A DNA stretch of 64,000 bases from Magnetovibrio sp. (GTDB taxonomy: Bacteria > Pseudomonadota > Alphaproteobacteria > Rhodospirillales > Magnetovibrionaceae): contig NZ_DATCTF010000011.1 of NCBI RefSeq assembly GCF_036568125.1, positions 1-64,000 on the forward strand, in the 5' to 3' direction. Numbering within the stretch: position 1 is the stretch's first letter; every line of letters starts with the position of its first letter. The notes under the pieces are model-generated. The model was not told the origin of the DNA. It saw only the letters and a list, made by a program, of their open reading frames with translations, and ran no database searches. The translations under genes were made by a program, and so were the position numbers. This document shows, one piece after another, positions 56,168 through 64,000 of this stretch.

Positions 56168-57139
56168 TTATCTGAATAAATCGAGATCAAGCAGTGCTTG
56201 CGCCTGAGGCAGATATTGACACTCCCCCAACTGGCCGCCATTTGTCGCAAAGCTCGAAGTGTAGATGCCGACACCTCGCCCATCGGACGTATCGCGAACA
56301 AGCCCCCCGCTGTCGCCGGGCTGTCCATGGTCGTCAAGATAGACCCGCCAACTGTTATATGGGTTCAGGTTGTCGGCAAAATACATGGCGTTGGCGACGC
56401 GCGTTTGTACACGCCCGGAAACATCGCCCCGCAACTCAACCACGTCCCCGGTGACAGGATTGGGGTTCACCACGAGAGGCCTGGCGGACGAGGGCATGGC
56501 GTCTGGTACCGAAATGAACGCCGCGTCGACGCTGCCGGCGCAAAAGTCCTCAAGTGTCCCGTATCCGGCCTGCTTCAACGGAATGCTCGCACCGCGCGTT
56601 TGTCCGATGATGGCGTGTTTGGCCGTCAAGATGCCGACACGGCTTGTGGACCGCGACACCGCCCAGCTCGCACTGGAAGCGTTGAGAGGCGAGGGCAGAA
56701 CGTGCAACTCACGGCGGACGGAAATCGGGTAGAGCTTGAGCGGAAAATCAGAAATTCCTGACAGATCGATGGGTGGCAAGTCATCGTCCACCCCCAACCT
56801 GTCGTAATAGAAGGCAATAGCGAAGTCCCACCCCAGTTCGCGAACCTCCGGACGCAGGTCCCACCGCTCTCGCCCCTCCGGCCCGACCGGCACGAACCCG
56901 ATGCCAAGCCCCAGATAGCCTTGTGTCAACGGCAAGGGAATGGGAAACCGGAAGCTCACCTCTTGAAGCAACTTGCGCAAATCGTTACGCACCCGCATGA
57001 ACCACAAAAAGCTCCGTTCAAGCACGGGTTCTTCGCGACTTAAGAGCTCTTCACGGCTCAAGGCCTCCGATGGCGACAGCTCGGTTTCCGGCATGCCTGG
57101 GGGCAATAAATGTTCGATTTGATCATAGGGTAACGCCAT
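56168..57139 (-). CDS. Trypsin-like serine protease without signal peptide
   Basis: 323 residues. The chymotrypsin-fold triad is visible: His175 in ILTAKHAIIG, Asp205 in SVDAAFI, Ser277 in GQPGDSGGL. The first 150 residues are an extra domain of unknown type that opens with acidic helices (about 10-60). No export signal, so it probably acts in the cytosol, unlike most trypsins. It is paired with a trypco1-type gene, an association noted in proposed bacterial conflict systems. No NTPase or HTH gene lies next to it. Codon use is not strikingly different from neighbours. Confidence 0.75.
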   Translation of the reverse strand: MALPYDQIEHLLPPGMPETELSPSEALSREELLSREEPVLERSFLWFMRVRNDLRKLLQEVSFRFPIPLPLTQGYLGLGIGFVPVGPEGRERWDLRPEVRELGWDFAIAFYYDRLGVDDDLPPIDLSGISDFPLKLYPISVRRELHVLPSPLNASSASWAVSRSTSRVGILTAKHAIIGQTRGASIPLKQAGYGTLEDFCAGSVDAAFISVPDAMPSSARPLVVNPNPVTGDVVELRGDVSGRVQTRVANAMYFADNLNPYNSWRVYLDDHGQPGDSGGLVRDTSDGRGVGIYTSSFATNGGQLGECQYLPQAQALLDLDLFR

Positions 57140-57204
57140 GCGCTAAATGGTAGCACACCACAACATAAAATCTCTTATAAATATCAACGACGGGATGCAA
57201 CTGC

Positions 57205-58572
57205 CTACTGATCTTCATCGTGATCGGGCAGTTTTTCGCGCATGGTGACGAATTCTTCCGCCGCCGTGGGGTGAATGCCCACCGTGGCGTCGAACTGGGC
57301 CTTGGTGGCGCCGCATTTCAGCGCCACGGCAAAACCCTGCACGATTTCCGGGGCGTCGTCGCCGACCATGTGACACCCCACCACGCGCTGGCTGGCGCGG
57401 TCCACGATCAACTTCATCATGGCATGGGATTCGCGCCCCGACAGGGTGTGTTTCATGGGGCGAAAGCGCGACATGTAGATGTCCACGTCTCCGCGCTCGC
57501 GGGCTTCAACCTCCGTCAGTCCAACGGTGCCGACCGGCGGCTGGCTGAACACGGCGGCGGGCACGTTTTCGTAATCCATCGGCGTCGGGCGGCCTTCGAA
57601 CTGGGTGGCGACAAAAGCCATGCCTTCGTTGATCGCTACCGGCGTCAGTTCGATGCGCGAGATCACGTCGCCGAGCGCAAAGATCGACGGCACCGAGGTC
57701 TGGAAATATTCATCCACCACCACCGCGCCCTTGTCGGTGAGCGTCACGCCCACTTCTTCAAGGCCCAGGCCCTTGGTGTTGGGGGTGCGCCCGGTGGCGT
57801 AAAAGACCTTATCGCAGTCGATGATTTCGGTGCCGTGCAGACGCACGGAATATCCATCCCCTTCGGGTTCGATCGAGCGTACCACGCATTCGCGGTGGAT
57901 GGTGATGCCTTGCTTTTCCATTTCGGCGGCCAAGGCTTCACGGATGTCTTCGTCGAAACCGCGCAGGATATTGCCCGCGCGAATGATGATGGTGACGTCC
58001 GCGCCGAGCGCATTGAACAGACCCGCGAACTCGACCGCGATGTAGCCGCCGCCGACGATGACGATGCGCTTGGGCAATTCGTCCAGATCCAACGCCTCGT
58101 TGGACGTGATGGCGTGCTCGATCCCCGGCACGTCCGGCAAGTGCGGCCAGCCGCCGGTGGCGATGAGGATGCGTTTCGCCGTATAGCTCTTGCCGCCCAC
58201 CTCGACAGAATTGGGGCCGGTGACCACGCCGCGCCCGTCCAGCAGATCGACATTGTTTTCGCGCAGGATGCGCCCATAGATGCCTTCCAAGCGATTGAGC
58301 TCGGCGTTTTTATTGGCAATCAGCTCGCCCCAATCGAACGACGGTTCCGCCACGTCCCAACCGAACCCACGTGCGTCGCCGAAGCTGTGAGCGAACGACG
58401 ATGCGTACACCAGCAACTTTTTGGGCACGCACCCGCGCATCACGCAGGTGCCGCCGACGCGGCTTTCTTCCACCACCGCGACTTTCGCGCCGGTGCGCGC
58501 CGCCATGCGCGACGCGCGCACCCCGCCGGAACCGGCGCCGATGGTGATCAGATCGTAATCGAATTTGGACAT
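57205..58572 (-). CDS. gor: Glutathione-disulfide reductase
   Basis: 455 residues. FAD-binding GAGSGGVRASRMAA, redox pair in GGTCVMRGCVPKKL, NAD(P)-binding GGGYIAVEFAG and the C-terminal dimer His in VGIHPTAAEE. It reduces glutathione disulfide with NADPH. It precedes nothing on the same strand closer than gabD (67 bases upstream). Confidence 0.94.
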   Translation of the reverse strand: MSKFDYDLITIGAGSGGVRASRMAARTGAKVAVVEESRVGGTCVMRGCVPKKLLVYASSFAHSFGDARGFGWDVAEPSFDWGELIANKNAELNRLEGIYGRILRENNVDLLDGRGVVTGPNSVEVGGKSYTAKRILIATGGWPHLPDVPGIEHAITSNEALDLDELPKRIVIVGGGYIAVEFAGLFNALGADVTIIIRAGNILRGFDEDIREALAAEMEKQGITIHRECVVRSIEPEGDGYSVRLHGTEIIDCDKVFYATGRTPNTKGLGLEEVGVTLTDKGAVVVDEYFQTSVPSIFALGDVISRIELTPVAINEGMAFVATQFEGRPTPMDYENVPAAVFSQPPVGTVGLTEVEARERGDVDIYMSRFRPMKHTLSGRESHAMMKLIVDRASQRVVGCHMVGDDAPEIVQGFAVALKCGATKAQFDATVGIHPTAAEEFVTMREKLPDHDEDQ

Positions 58573-58638
58573 GTCGTTGTTCTCAACTGTTCGGGGATTG
58601 AGCGTTCGGTATCTTTATATAGTCCCGTGCGGCGATCT

Positions 58639-60090
58639 TTAAATGCCGCCGATGCACAGGTATTTGACCTCGACGAATTCTTCGATGCCGTACTTGCCGC
58701 CTTCACGCCCCAGACCGGATTCCTTGACCCCGCCGAACGGCGCGACTTCGGTCGAGATGATGCCTTCGTTGATGCCGACGATGCCGTATTCCAGTTCTTC
58801 GGCGACTCGGTAGACGCGCCCGACATCACGAGCATAGAAATACGCCGCCAGGCCGTATTGGGTGTCGTTGGCCTTGGCGATGACATCGGCTTCATCGCTA
58901 AAGCGGTACAGCGGCGCCACCGGGCCGAAAATTTCTTCGCGCGCACAGGCCATGTCGCCGGTCACGTCGGTCAAGATGGTCGGGGTGTAGAAGGTGCCGC
59001 CCAGTTCATGGCGCGCACCTCCGACCACCACCTTGGCGCCTTTGGCCACCGCATCGGCGACCAGCTTTTCGACCTTTTCAATCGCGGCGGCGTTGATCAG
59101 CGGGCCTTGGGAAATACCGTCGTCAAAGCCGGAACCGACTTTCAACTCGCCCACCGCGACAGCCATCTTTTGCGCAAACGCGTCATAAACGCCGTCTTGT
59201 ACGTAAATGCGGTTGGCGCAGACGCAGGTTTGCCCGGCGTTACGATATTTCGACGCCATCACCCCGGCCACCGCCGCGTCCAGGTCGGCATCGTCGAACA
59301 CGATGAACGGCGCATTGCCGCCCAATTCCAACGAGACTTTTTTGACCGTGTCGGCGCACTGCTTCATCAACAGTTTGCCCACCGCGGTGGAGCCGGTGAA
59401 CGACACCTTGCGAACGGTCGGGTTAGAAGTGATCTCTGCGCCGATCTCTTGGGGAATACCGGTAACCACGTTGAACACGCCTTTGGGAATGCCCGCGCGT
59501 TCCGCCAGCACCGCCAAGGCCAGCGCCGAATAGGGCGTGTCTTCGGCGGGTTTGGCGACCACGGTGCAGCCCGCCGCCATCGCCGGGGCACACTTGCGCG
59601 TGATCATGGCGTTGGGGAAGTTCCACGGCGTAATCGACGCCACCACACCGATCGGCTGCTTGATCACCTGAATGCGGCGGTTGGGGGCGTTGGTCGGCAC
59701 GGTTTCACCGTACAGGCGCTTGGCCTCTTCGGCGAACCACTCGATAAAAGAAGCCCCGTAAACGATTTCGCCCATCGCCTCGGTTAACGGCTTGCCTTGC
59801 TCGGCGGTCATCAGGCGGGCCAAATCTTCTTGGTTTTCCATCACCAGATCGAACCACTTTTTGAGCAGTCCCGCACGTTCCTTGGCCGTCTTGGCACGCC
59901 ACGCGGGCAGCGCGGCATCGGCGGCGGCAATAGCGCGCGCGGTTTCCGCCCGGCCCATTTCGGGCACGGTACCCAACACATCGCCGTTGGCAGGATTGGT
60001 CACGGCAAAAGTCGCGGTGTTGTCCGCATCGACCCAAACGCCGTTGATGTAGGCTTGTTGGCGGAACAGGGCGGTGTCTTTCAAGTCCAT
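58639..60090 (-). CDS. gabD: Succinate-semialdehyde dehydrogenase (NADP+)
   Basis: 483 residues. Aldehyde dehydrogenase fold with [35 protein letters not shown] and the catalytic Cys in [11 protein letters not shown]. The double Cys (TCVC) is characteristic of GabD. It oxidises succinate semialdehyde to succinate, finishing GABA breakdown. No gabT is adjacent. Confidence 0.9.
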   Translation of the reverse strand: MDLKDTALFRQQAYINGVWVDADNTATFAVTNPANGDVLGTVPEMGRAETARAIAAADAALPAWRAKTAKERAGLLKKWFDLVMENQEDLARLMTAEQGKPLTEAMGEIVYGASFIEWFAEEAKRLYGETVPTNAPNRRIQVIKQPIGVVASITPWNFPNAMITRKCAPAMAAGCTVVAKPAEDTPYSALALAVLAERAGIPKGVFNVVTGIPQEIGAEITSNPTVRKVSFTGSTAVGKLLMKQCADTVKKVSLELGGNAPFIVFDDADLDAAVAGVMASKYRNAGQTCVCANRIYVQDGVYDAFAQKMAVAVGELKVGSGFDDGISQGPLINAAAIEKVEKLVADAVAKGAKVVVGGARHELGGTFYTPTILTDVTGDMACAREEIFGPVAPLYRFSDEADVIAKANDTQYGLAAYFYARDVGRVYRVAEELEYGIVGINEGIISTEVAPFGGVKESGLGREGGKYGIEEFVEVKYLCIGGI

Positions 60091-60273
60091 GGGAATCTCC
60101 GGGGAGGTTGTGGTGCCGACTGAATGTGCGCCGCAGTATAGCCCCGCAGAGAGCGCCTGTTAACCACGCACGCGCGACCTTTTCCACTATCAAAGCGTAT
60201 TAATTTGTATTTCACACGGCCATGCTCGAATGTGGCTTGAGGTTCTAGCTTGTGGAACGTTTAGGCTCGCGAA

Positions 60274-61701
60274 ATGGAACCTCATTTGAACGCATTTTTA
60301 TTGTCCCGTCGCCAACTGCTGCTCAGCGGCGGAGCGTTCGCGCTTTCTACAGTGGCCCCGCGCCTCTCGCGCGCCGCACCGCACAGCATCTTGCGCGCCG
60401 CGCCGCACACTTCGCAAATTCTTCCCAGCGATTGGCCTGCGACGCCAACGTGGGCGTATTCGGCACAAAATCCAGGGCCCGTCTTGCGCATCAAGCAAGG
60501 CGAACGTCTGCGCGTCCTGCTGCAAAACGACCTGGACCAACCGACCACCGTGCACTGGCACGGCCTGCGTCTTCCCCACGCCATGGACGGCGTGCCGGAC
60601 GTCACCCAAGCGCCGGTTCAACCGGGCGAAACGTTCCTCTACGATTTCATCGCCCCGGATGCGGGAACCTATTGGTACCACCCCCATGTCAACAGTTCCG
60701 AACAAGTCGGACGCGGTCTGCATGGCGCACTGATCGTCGAAGAACCCAATCCTCCCGAAGTCGACCGCGATGAGGTGTGGGTGCTCGACGACTGGCGTCT
60801 GGATCGCGATGGCGCCATTCGCAACGATTTTCAACGCGCCATGGACATCAGCCACGGCGGTCGCTCAGGCAATGTTGTGACCGTCAACGGGCGCATACCC
60901 GAACCTTTACAGGTGCGCAAGAACGAACGCATCCGCCTGCGTTTGATCAATGTCGCCAACGCCCGCATTTTCGGCCTCAATTTCGAAAATCACGATGTCC
61001 ACGTGATCGCCATCGACGGCCAACCGGTGACACCGCATACGCCGCAGTACGATATGGTCCTGCTCGCCCCCGGCCAGCGCGCCGATGTCATCTTGGACTG
61101 TACGGGCGAGGCCGGGTCCAGCCACCGCATCATCGACGCCGCCTACCAAGACGATGCGTCGCTCCTGCAAAACATCGTCTATGACCCAGGCGCACCGGTG
61201 CGCGAAAACGCCCCCGGGGCGGTGCCGACGCTTGCGCCCAATCCCTTGGCGGAACCGGACCTCAACAACGCCGAACATCACGACATCACCATCAGCGGCG
61301 GGGCCATGGGCGCGATGCAGGGCGCAATCTACAAAGGAAAATATCTGCCCATCGACGAACTGGTTCAAGACATGCGCATCTGGGCGCTCAACGGGGTCGC
61401 CGCGCACACCACCGCGATGCCCCCGATGCTGAATTTCACCTTGGGTAAAAGCCACATCATCACGGTCAAAAACGACACCGTGTTTCCCCACCCCATGCAT
61501 CTGCATGGGCATGCATTCCGCATTCTGTCTCAAGACGGCGCACCCGTCCCCCACACACCATGGGCCGATACGGTCTTGCTCAACGGACGCGGCACCGCAG
61601 AAATCGCGTTGGTCGCCGACAATCCCGGCGATTGGCTGTTTCACTGTCACGTGCTGGCCCATGTTCAGGGCGGCATGACATCCATTATTCGTGTCGCTTA
61701 A
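60274..61701 (+). CDS. Exported multicopper oxidase
   Basis: 475 residues. Twin-arginine-type signal (SRRQLLLSG), three cupredoxin domains and the four copper blocks: HWHGLRLP, WYHPHVN, HPMHLHGHAF and HCHVLAHVQGGM with the type 1 axial Met. It is related to copper-detoxifying MCOs such as CueO/MmcO, but lacks a Met-rich insert. The cytochrome c gene starts 25 bases after it, so they form a unit that ends at a strong terminator. Substrate (Cu(I), phenolics or metal) not decided. Confidence 0.88.
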   Translation: MEPHLNAFLLSRRQLLLSGGAFALSTVAPRLSRAAPHSILRAAPHTSQILPSDWPATPTWAYSAQNPGPVLRIKQGERLRVLLQNDLDQPTTVHWHGLRLPHAMDGVPDVTQAPVQPGETFLYDFIAPDAGTYWYHPHVNSSEQVGRGLHGALIVEEPNPPEVDRDEVWVLDDWRLDRDGAIRNDFQRAMDISHGGRSGNVVTVNGRIPEPLQVRKNERIRLRLINVANARIFGLNFENHDVHVIAIDGQPVTPHTPQYDMVLLAPGQRADVILDCTGEAGSSHRIIDAAYQDDASLLQNIVYDPGAPVRENAPGAVPTLAPNPLAEPDLNNAEHHDITISGGAMGAMQGAIYKGKYLPIDELVQDMRIWALNGVAAHTTAMPPMLNFTLGKSHIITVKNDTVFPHPMHLHGHAFRILSQDGAPVPHTPWADTVLLNGRGTAEIALVADNPGDWLFHCHVLAHVQGGMTSIIRVA

Positions 61702-61726
61702 AGATACCGCAGGAAAGAAGAAAACC

Positions 61727-62161
61727 ATGAACGTCTTACGCTTGCCCTTGATCGCGATCACCACCGCCGTTGCGTTGAGCGCGTGCGGCGACAACCTGGA
61801 CCGTGCCGACGCGGGCAATTCCGAAGCGGTGGCGCTGGGTGAAAAGCTCTACGCCGAAAATTGCGCCGAATGCCACGGCGCGGACCTCAAGGGCCAGCCC
61901 AACTGGCGCGAAACCAAAGCCGATGGCACCCTGCCCGCACCGCCCCACGACGACAGCGGTCACACCTGGCACCATGACGATCAGTTGTTGTTCAAGTACA
62001 CCAAACTGGGCGGGGCCGGGGTCGCGCCACCGAACTTCAAAAGCGCCATGCCAGGGTTCGGCGCCAACTTGTCGGATCACGAGATTTGGGCGGTGTTGAG
62101 CTACATCAAAAGCCGCTGGAGCCTCCAGGCTCAGGCGCGCCAAGCAGGTCTCAACAAATAA
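61727..62161 (+). CDS. Lipoprotein cytochrome c beside the multicopper oxidase
   Basis: 144 residues from ATG 61727. A lipobox LSAC (Cys20) anchors it to a membrane; a single haem site CAECH (46-50) and the Met in FKSAMPGFG complete a class I cytochrome c. Co-transcription with the oxidase suggests it donates or accepts electrons, coupling the oxidase to the respiratory chain. Confidence 0.85.
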   Translation: MNVLRLPLIAITTAVALSACGDNLDRADAGNSEAVALGEKLYAENCAECHGADLKGQPNWRETKADGTLPAPPHDDSGHTWHHDDQLLFKYTKLGGAGVAPPNFKSAMPGFGANLSDHEIWAVLSYIKSRWSLQAQARQAGLNK

Positions 62162-62315
62162 GAACCATTCCAGGTTTCTATGGTTTTCAACAGCTTGCTT
62201 GACCTTACAGCAACTGTAACCCCTACGCTTTAAGGATCGGAGCTCCAGTGAGTTCCAGCGACAAGGTTCGGAATCTGGCCTCAGATCCCCCCCCTTGTCC
62301 CCCTTGCAAACTTTC

Positions 62316-62347
62316 GACGCGCTGGTTCGCCAGCGCGTCTTTTTTTT
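62316..62347 (+). terminator. Rho-independent terminator after the oxidase/cytochrome unit
   Basis: A perfect 10-base stem GACGCGCTGG with CCAGCGCGTC around TTCG, then eight T residues. It lies 154 bases after the cytochrome stop and touches the stop of the convergent GIY-YIG gene. Confidence 0.9.
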
Positions 62348-62598
62348 CAGCTCAACCCATCCAGCAGCGTTTTCCGCAGTTTTCGATCGCGCTTCAGATG
62401 CCATTCGCGGCTCATCGCTTCGCCGCGATTGACATAGCGTTCGGCGTACAACAAGGACCACGTGCGGCCGCGTGTGGACTTGGCGCCTTTGCCAGCATTG
62501 TGGGTTTGCAGCCGCGCATCCAGATCGGTGGTCCACCCCACATAGGTACGCGGACCACCGATGCCGTTGCTGCCGAGAACGTAAACGAAGCTGCTCAT
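62347..62598 (-). CDS. Small GIY-YIG nuclease-family protein (UPF0213 type)
   Basis: 83 residues. The family motif is split in the usual way: FVYVLGSNG near the start and [19 protein letters not shown], with Arg and a later Glu ([12 protein letters not shown]). Single-domain forms are widespread and of unclear role. It starts 24 bases after glmS ends and may be co-transcribed with it. Confidence 0.85.
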   Translation of the reverse strand: MSSFVYVLGSNGIGGPRTYVGWTTDLDARLQTHNAGKGAKSTRGRTWSLLYAERYVNRGEAMSREWHLKRDRKLRKTLLDGLS

Positions 62599-62621
62599 CC
62601 CATCAGCTTAGCGGTGATGGG

Positions 62622-64000
62622 TTATTCAACCGTTACCGATTTGGCGAGATTGCGCGGTTGATCCACGTCGGTGCCTTTGATGCATGCGGTGTGATACGCC
62701 AACAGCTGCACCGGGATGGCGTAGAGGATCGGCGCGACGAACGGATCGACTTGCGGCAACGCGATGGTCGCGGCGGCAAGCTTGCCGAGTTTTTCCGCCC
62801 CCGGCCCGTCGGACAGGAAAATCACCCGCCCACCGCGCGCGATCACCTCCTGCATGTTCGAGGCGGTTTTTTCGAACAATTCATCGGTCGGTGCGATCAC
62901 GATCACCGGGACGTTTTCGTCGATCAAGGCAATGGGGCCGTGTTTCATTTCGCCCGCCGCGTAGCCTTCGGCGTGGATGTAACTGATCTCTTTGAGCTTC
63001 AACGCGCCTTCCATGGCGATGGGATACATGCTGCCGCGTCCCAGATACAGGACGTCGCGGGCTTCGGCCACTTCGGCGGCCAGTTCCTTGAGCCGCTCGT
63101 CATGGTTCAACACATCGGCGGCAATGGCCGGAACCTCGATCAAGGCTTCCATCAAACGCGCTTCGCAGTCGTGCTCGATGGTTTTCTTGGCGCGGCCCAT
63201 GGCGATGGCAAGGCACGCCAACACCACCAACTGGGTTGTGAAGGCCTTGGTCGAAGCCACGCCGACTTCCGGCCCCGCGTACGTCAGCAGCGTGCCGTCG
63301 CTTTCGCGGCTGATGGTGCTGTCGGGCACGTTGACGATGGACAGAATATGCTGCCCCTTATCGCGCGCATGGCGCAATGCGGCCAAGGTGTCCGCCGTTT
63401 CGCCCGATTGCGACACGAACAGCGCCGCGCCGCCCTCGGCCAAGGGCGCATCGCGGTAACGGAATTCGGATGCGACATCGACCTCGACCGGAATGCGCGC
63501 CAACTTTTCGATCCAATAGCGCGCCGTCTGGCATGCATAATAAGAGGTTCCGCACGCGATCATCGTCAGGCGCGTGACGCCCGCCAGGTCGAACGGCAAT
63601 TCCGGCATGGTGATGGTGCGATCGGCCGGGTTGATAAAGCCCGACAGCGTGTCGCCGATGACCTGGGGCTGCTCGTAGATTTCCTTGAGCATGAAATGGC
63701 GATAACCGCCCTTGCCGACCGAGGCGTTGGAAAGATCGCTGATGCGCACCGCGCGTTCGACCGGTTCATCGGCGGCGTTGAAGATCTCCGCCCCATCCTT
63801 GCCAAGCACCGCCCAGTCACCGTCTTCGATGTACATCACCTTGTTGGTCAGATGAGAAAGCGCGATGGCGTCGGAGCCCAGATACATCTCGCCCTCGCCC
63901 ACGCCGATGGCCAGCGGACTGCCGCGCCGCGCGCCGATCATCAGGTCGTGCTCGCCGGCGAAAATGATCGCCAACGCGAACGCTCCGTGCAGACGTTTCA
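62622..64000 (-). CDS. glmS: Glucosamine-6-phosphate synthase GlmS (5' end cut by window edge)
   Basis: The last 459 or so residues are visible; the N-terminal catalytic Cys region lies beyond the window. Two SIS domains carry ACGTSYYACQTARYW, SQSGETADTLAALR and the ending DQPRNLAKSVTVE, all standard for GlmS, which makes glucosamine 6-phosphate for peptidoglycan and lipopolysaccharide. An in-frame Met at 63974 is internal, not the start. Confidence 0.95.
   Translation of the reverse strand, partial: KRLHGAFALAIIFAGEHDLMIGARRGSPLAIGVGEGEMYLGSDAIALSHLTNKVMYIEDGDWAVLGKDGAEIFNAADEPVERAVRISDLSNASVGKGGYRHFMLKEIYEQPQVIGDTLSGFINPADRTITMPELPFDLAGVTRLTMIACGTSYYACQTARYWIEKLARIPVEVDVASEFRYRDAPLAEGGAALFVSQSGETADTLAALRHARDKGQHILSIVNVPDSTISRESDGTLLTYAGPEVGVASTKAFTTQLVVLACLAIAMGRAKKTIEHDCEARLMEALIEVPAIAADVLNHDERLKELAAEVAEARDVLYLGRGSMYPIAMEGALKLKEISYIHAEGYAAGEMKHGPIALIDENVPVIVIAPTDELFEKTASNMQEVIARGGRVIFLSDGPGAEKLGKLAAATIALPQVDPFVAPILYAIPVQLLAYHTACIKGTDVDQPRNLAKSVTVE

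Noticed and set aside
57220-59787. An 855-codon open frame on the plus strand across gor and gabD
   Set aside because: Antisense to two clear genes; its composition (His, Gly and Asp rich) follows from the high-GC third positions of the real frame and it has no domain pattern.
1-64000. CRISPR arrays, riboswitches and rRNA genes
   Set aside because: No regularly spaced repeats, no leader with a recognisable riboswitch core and no rRNA sequence were found on reading through.

Overview
The window looks like a chromosomal stretch of a moderately GC-rich alphaproteobacterium, most likely of the Rhodospirillales. This rests on gene content: a COQ7-type ubiquinone hydroxylase, a periplasmic nitrate reductase cluster in the order napFDAGHBC, a HupK-HypA-HypF hydrogenase-maturation set, class II DAHP synthase, citramalate synthase, and many histidine kinases and PAS/GGDEF/EAL proteins. 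No species can be named from the sequence alone. I see no insertion sequence, prophage, CRISPR array or replication origin. Gene density is high, and several neighbouring genes overlap by four bases (ATGA or GTGA).

Layout. 1-1726: start of a phosphate-uptake locus (pstS, cut by the window edge, and phoR) with a Pho box. 1948-7651: an ArsR-type regulator and its partner, a divergent PAPS-reductase-like protein, a transglutaminase-like protein, a metallophosphoesterase, a MazG-type pyrophosphohydrolase, a PAS-like protein and ATP sulfurylase. 7652-8984: an AT-rich gene-poor interval, then two small unknown genes, the first behind a clear sigma-54 promoter. 9066-14750: an M6-like metallopeptidase homologue with an altered HExxH, a beta-CASP nuclease, an NfeD/stomatin pair and an unknown membrane protein. 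14759-25553: a sodium-symporter/histidine-kinase fusion with a small membrane partner and a receiver protein, a five-gene Liv-type ABC importer, and a divergent short-chain-fatty-acid-type regulator. 25550-29154: an operon of glycerophosphodiesterase, a small secreted protein, hupK, hypA and a short hypF. 29317-35523: napFDAGHBC with an FNR-type box. 35907-38077: a PhnD-like binding protein coupled to a histidine kinase, divergent from nap. 38096-45201: tRNA-Leu, a DedA-family protein, a second kinase, dsbB, coq7, msrA, trmJ and cimA. 45410-48339: a protein with FliM-like tail motifs and a DHp-PAS-PAS-GGDEF-EAL protein. 48702-55579: cysS, gltX, nadE, an unknown gene and DAHP synthase. 55774-57139: a trypsin-like protease beside a trypco1-type protein, a possible biological-conflict module. 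57205-64000: gor, gabD, a multicopper oxidase with a cytochrome c, a GIY-YIG protein and glmS (cut by the window edge).

Together the genes suggest a facultative respirer that reduces nitrate in the periplasm, may mature a [NiFe] hydrogenase encoded elsewhere, takes up organic acids or amide/amino-acid-type nutrients, and relies heavily on membrane sensors. The best candidates for unfamiliar biology are the trypsin/trypco1 pair, the PhnD-like protein plus kinase facing the nap operon, the pseudo-DHp regulator, and several enzyme homologues with altered catalytic residues.
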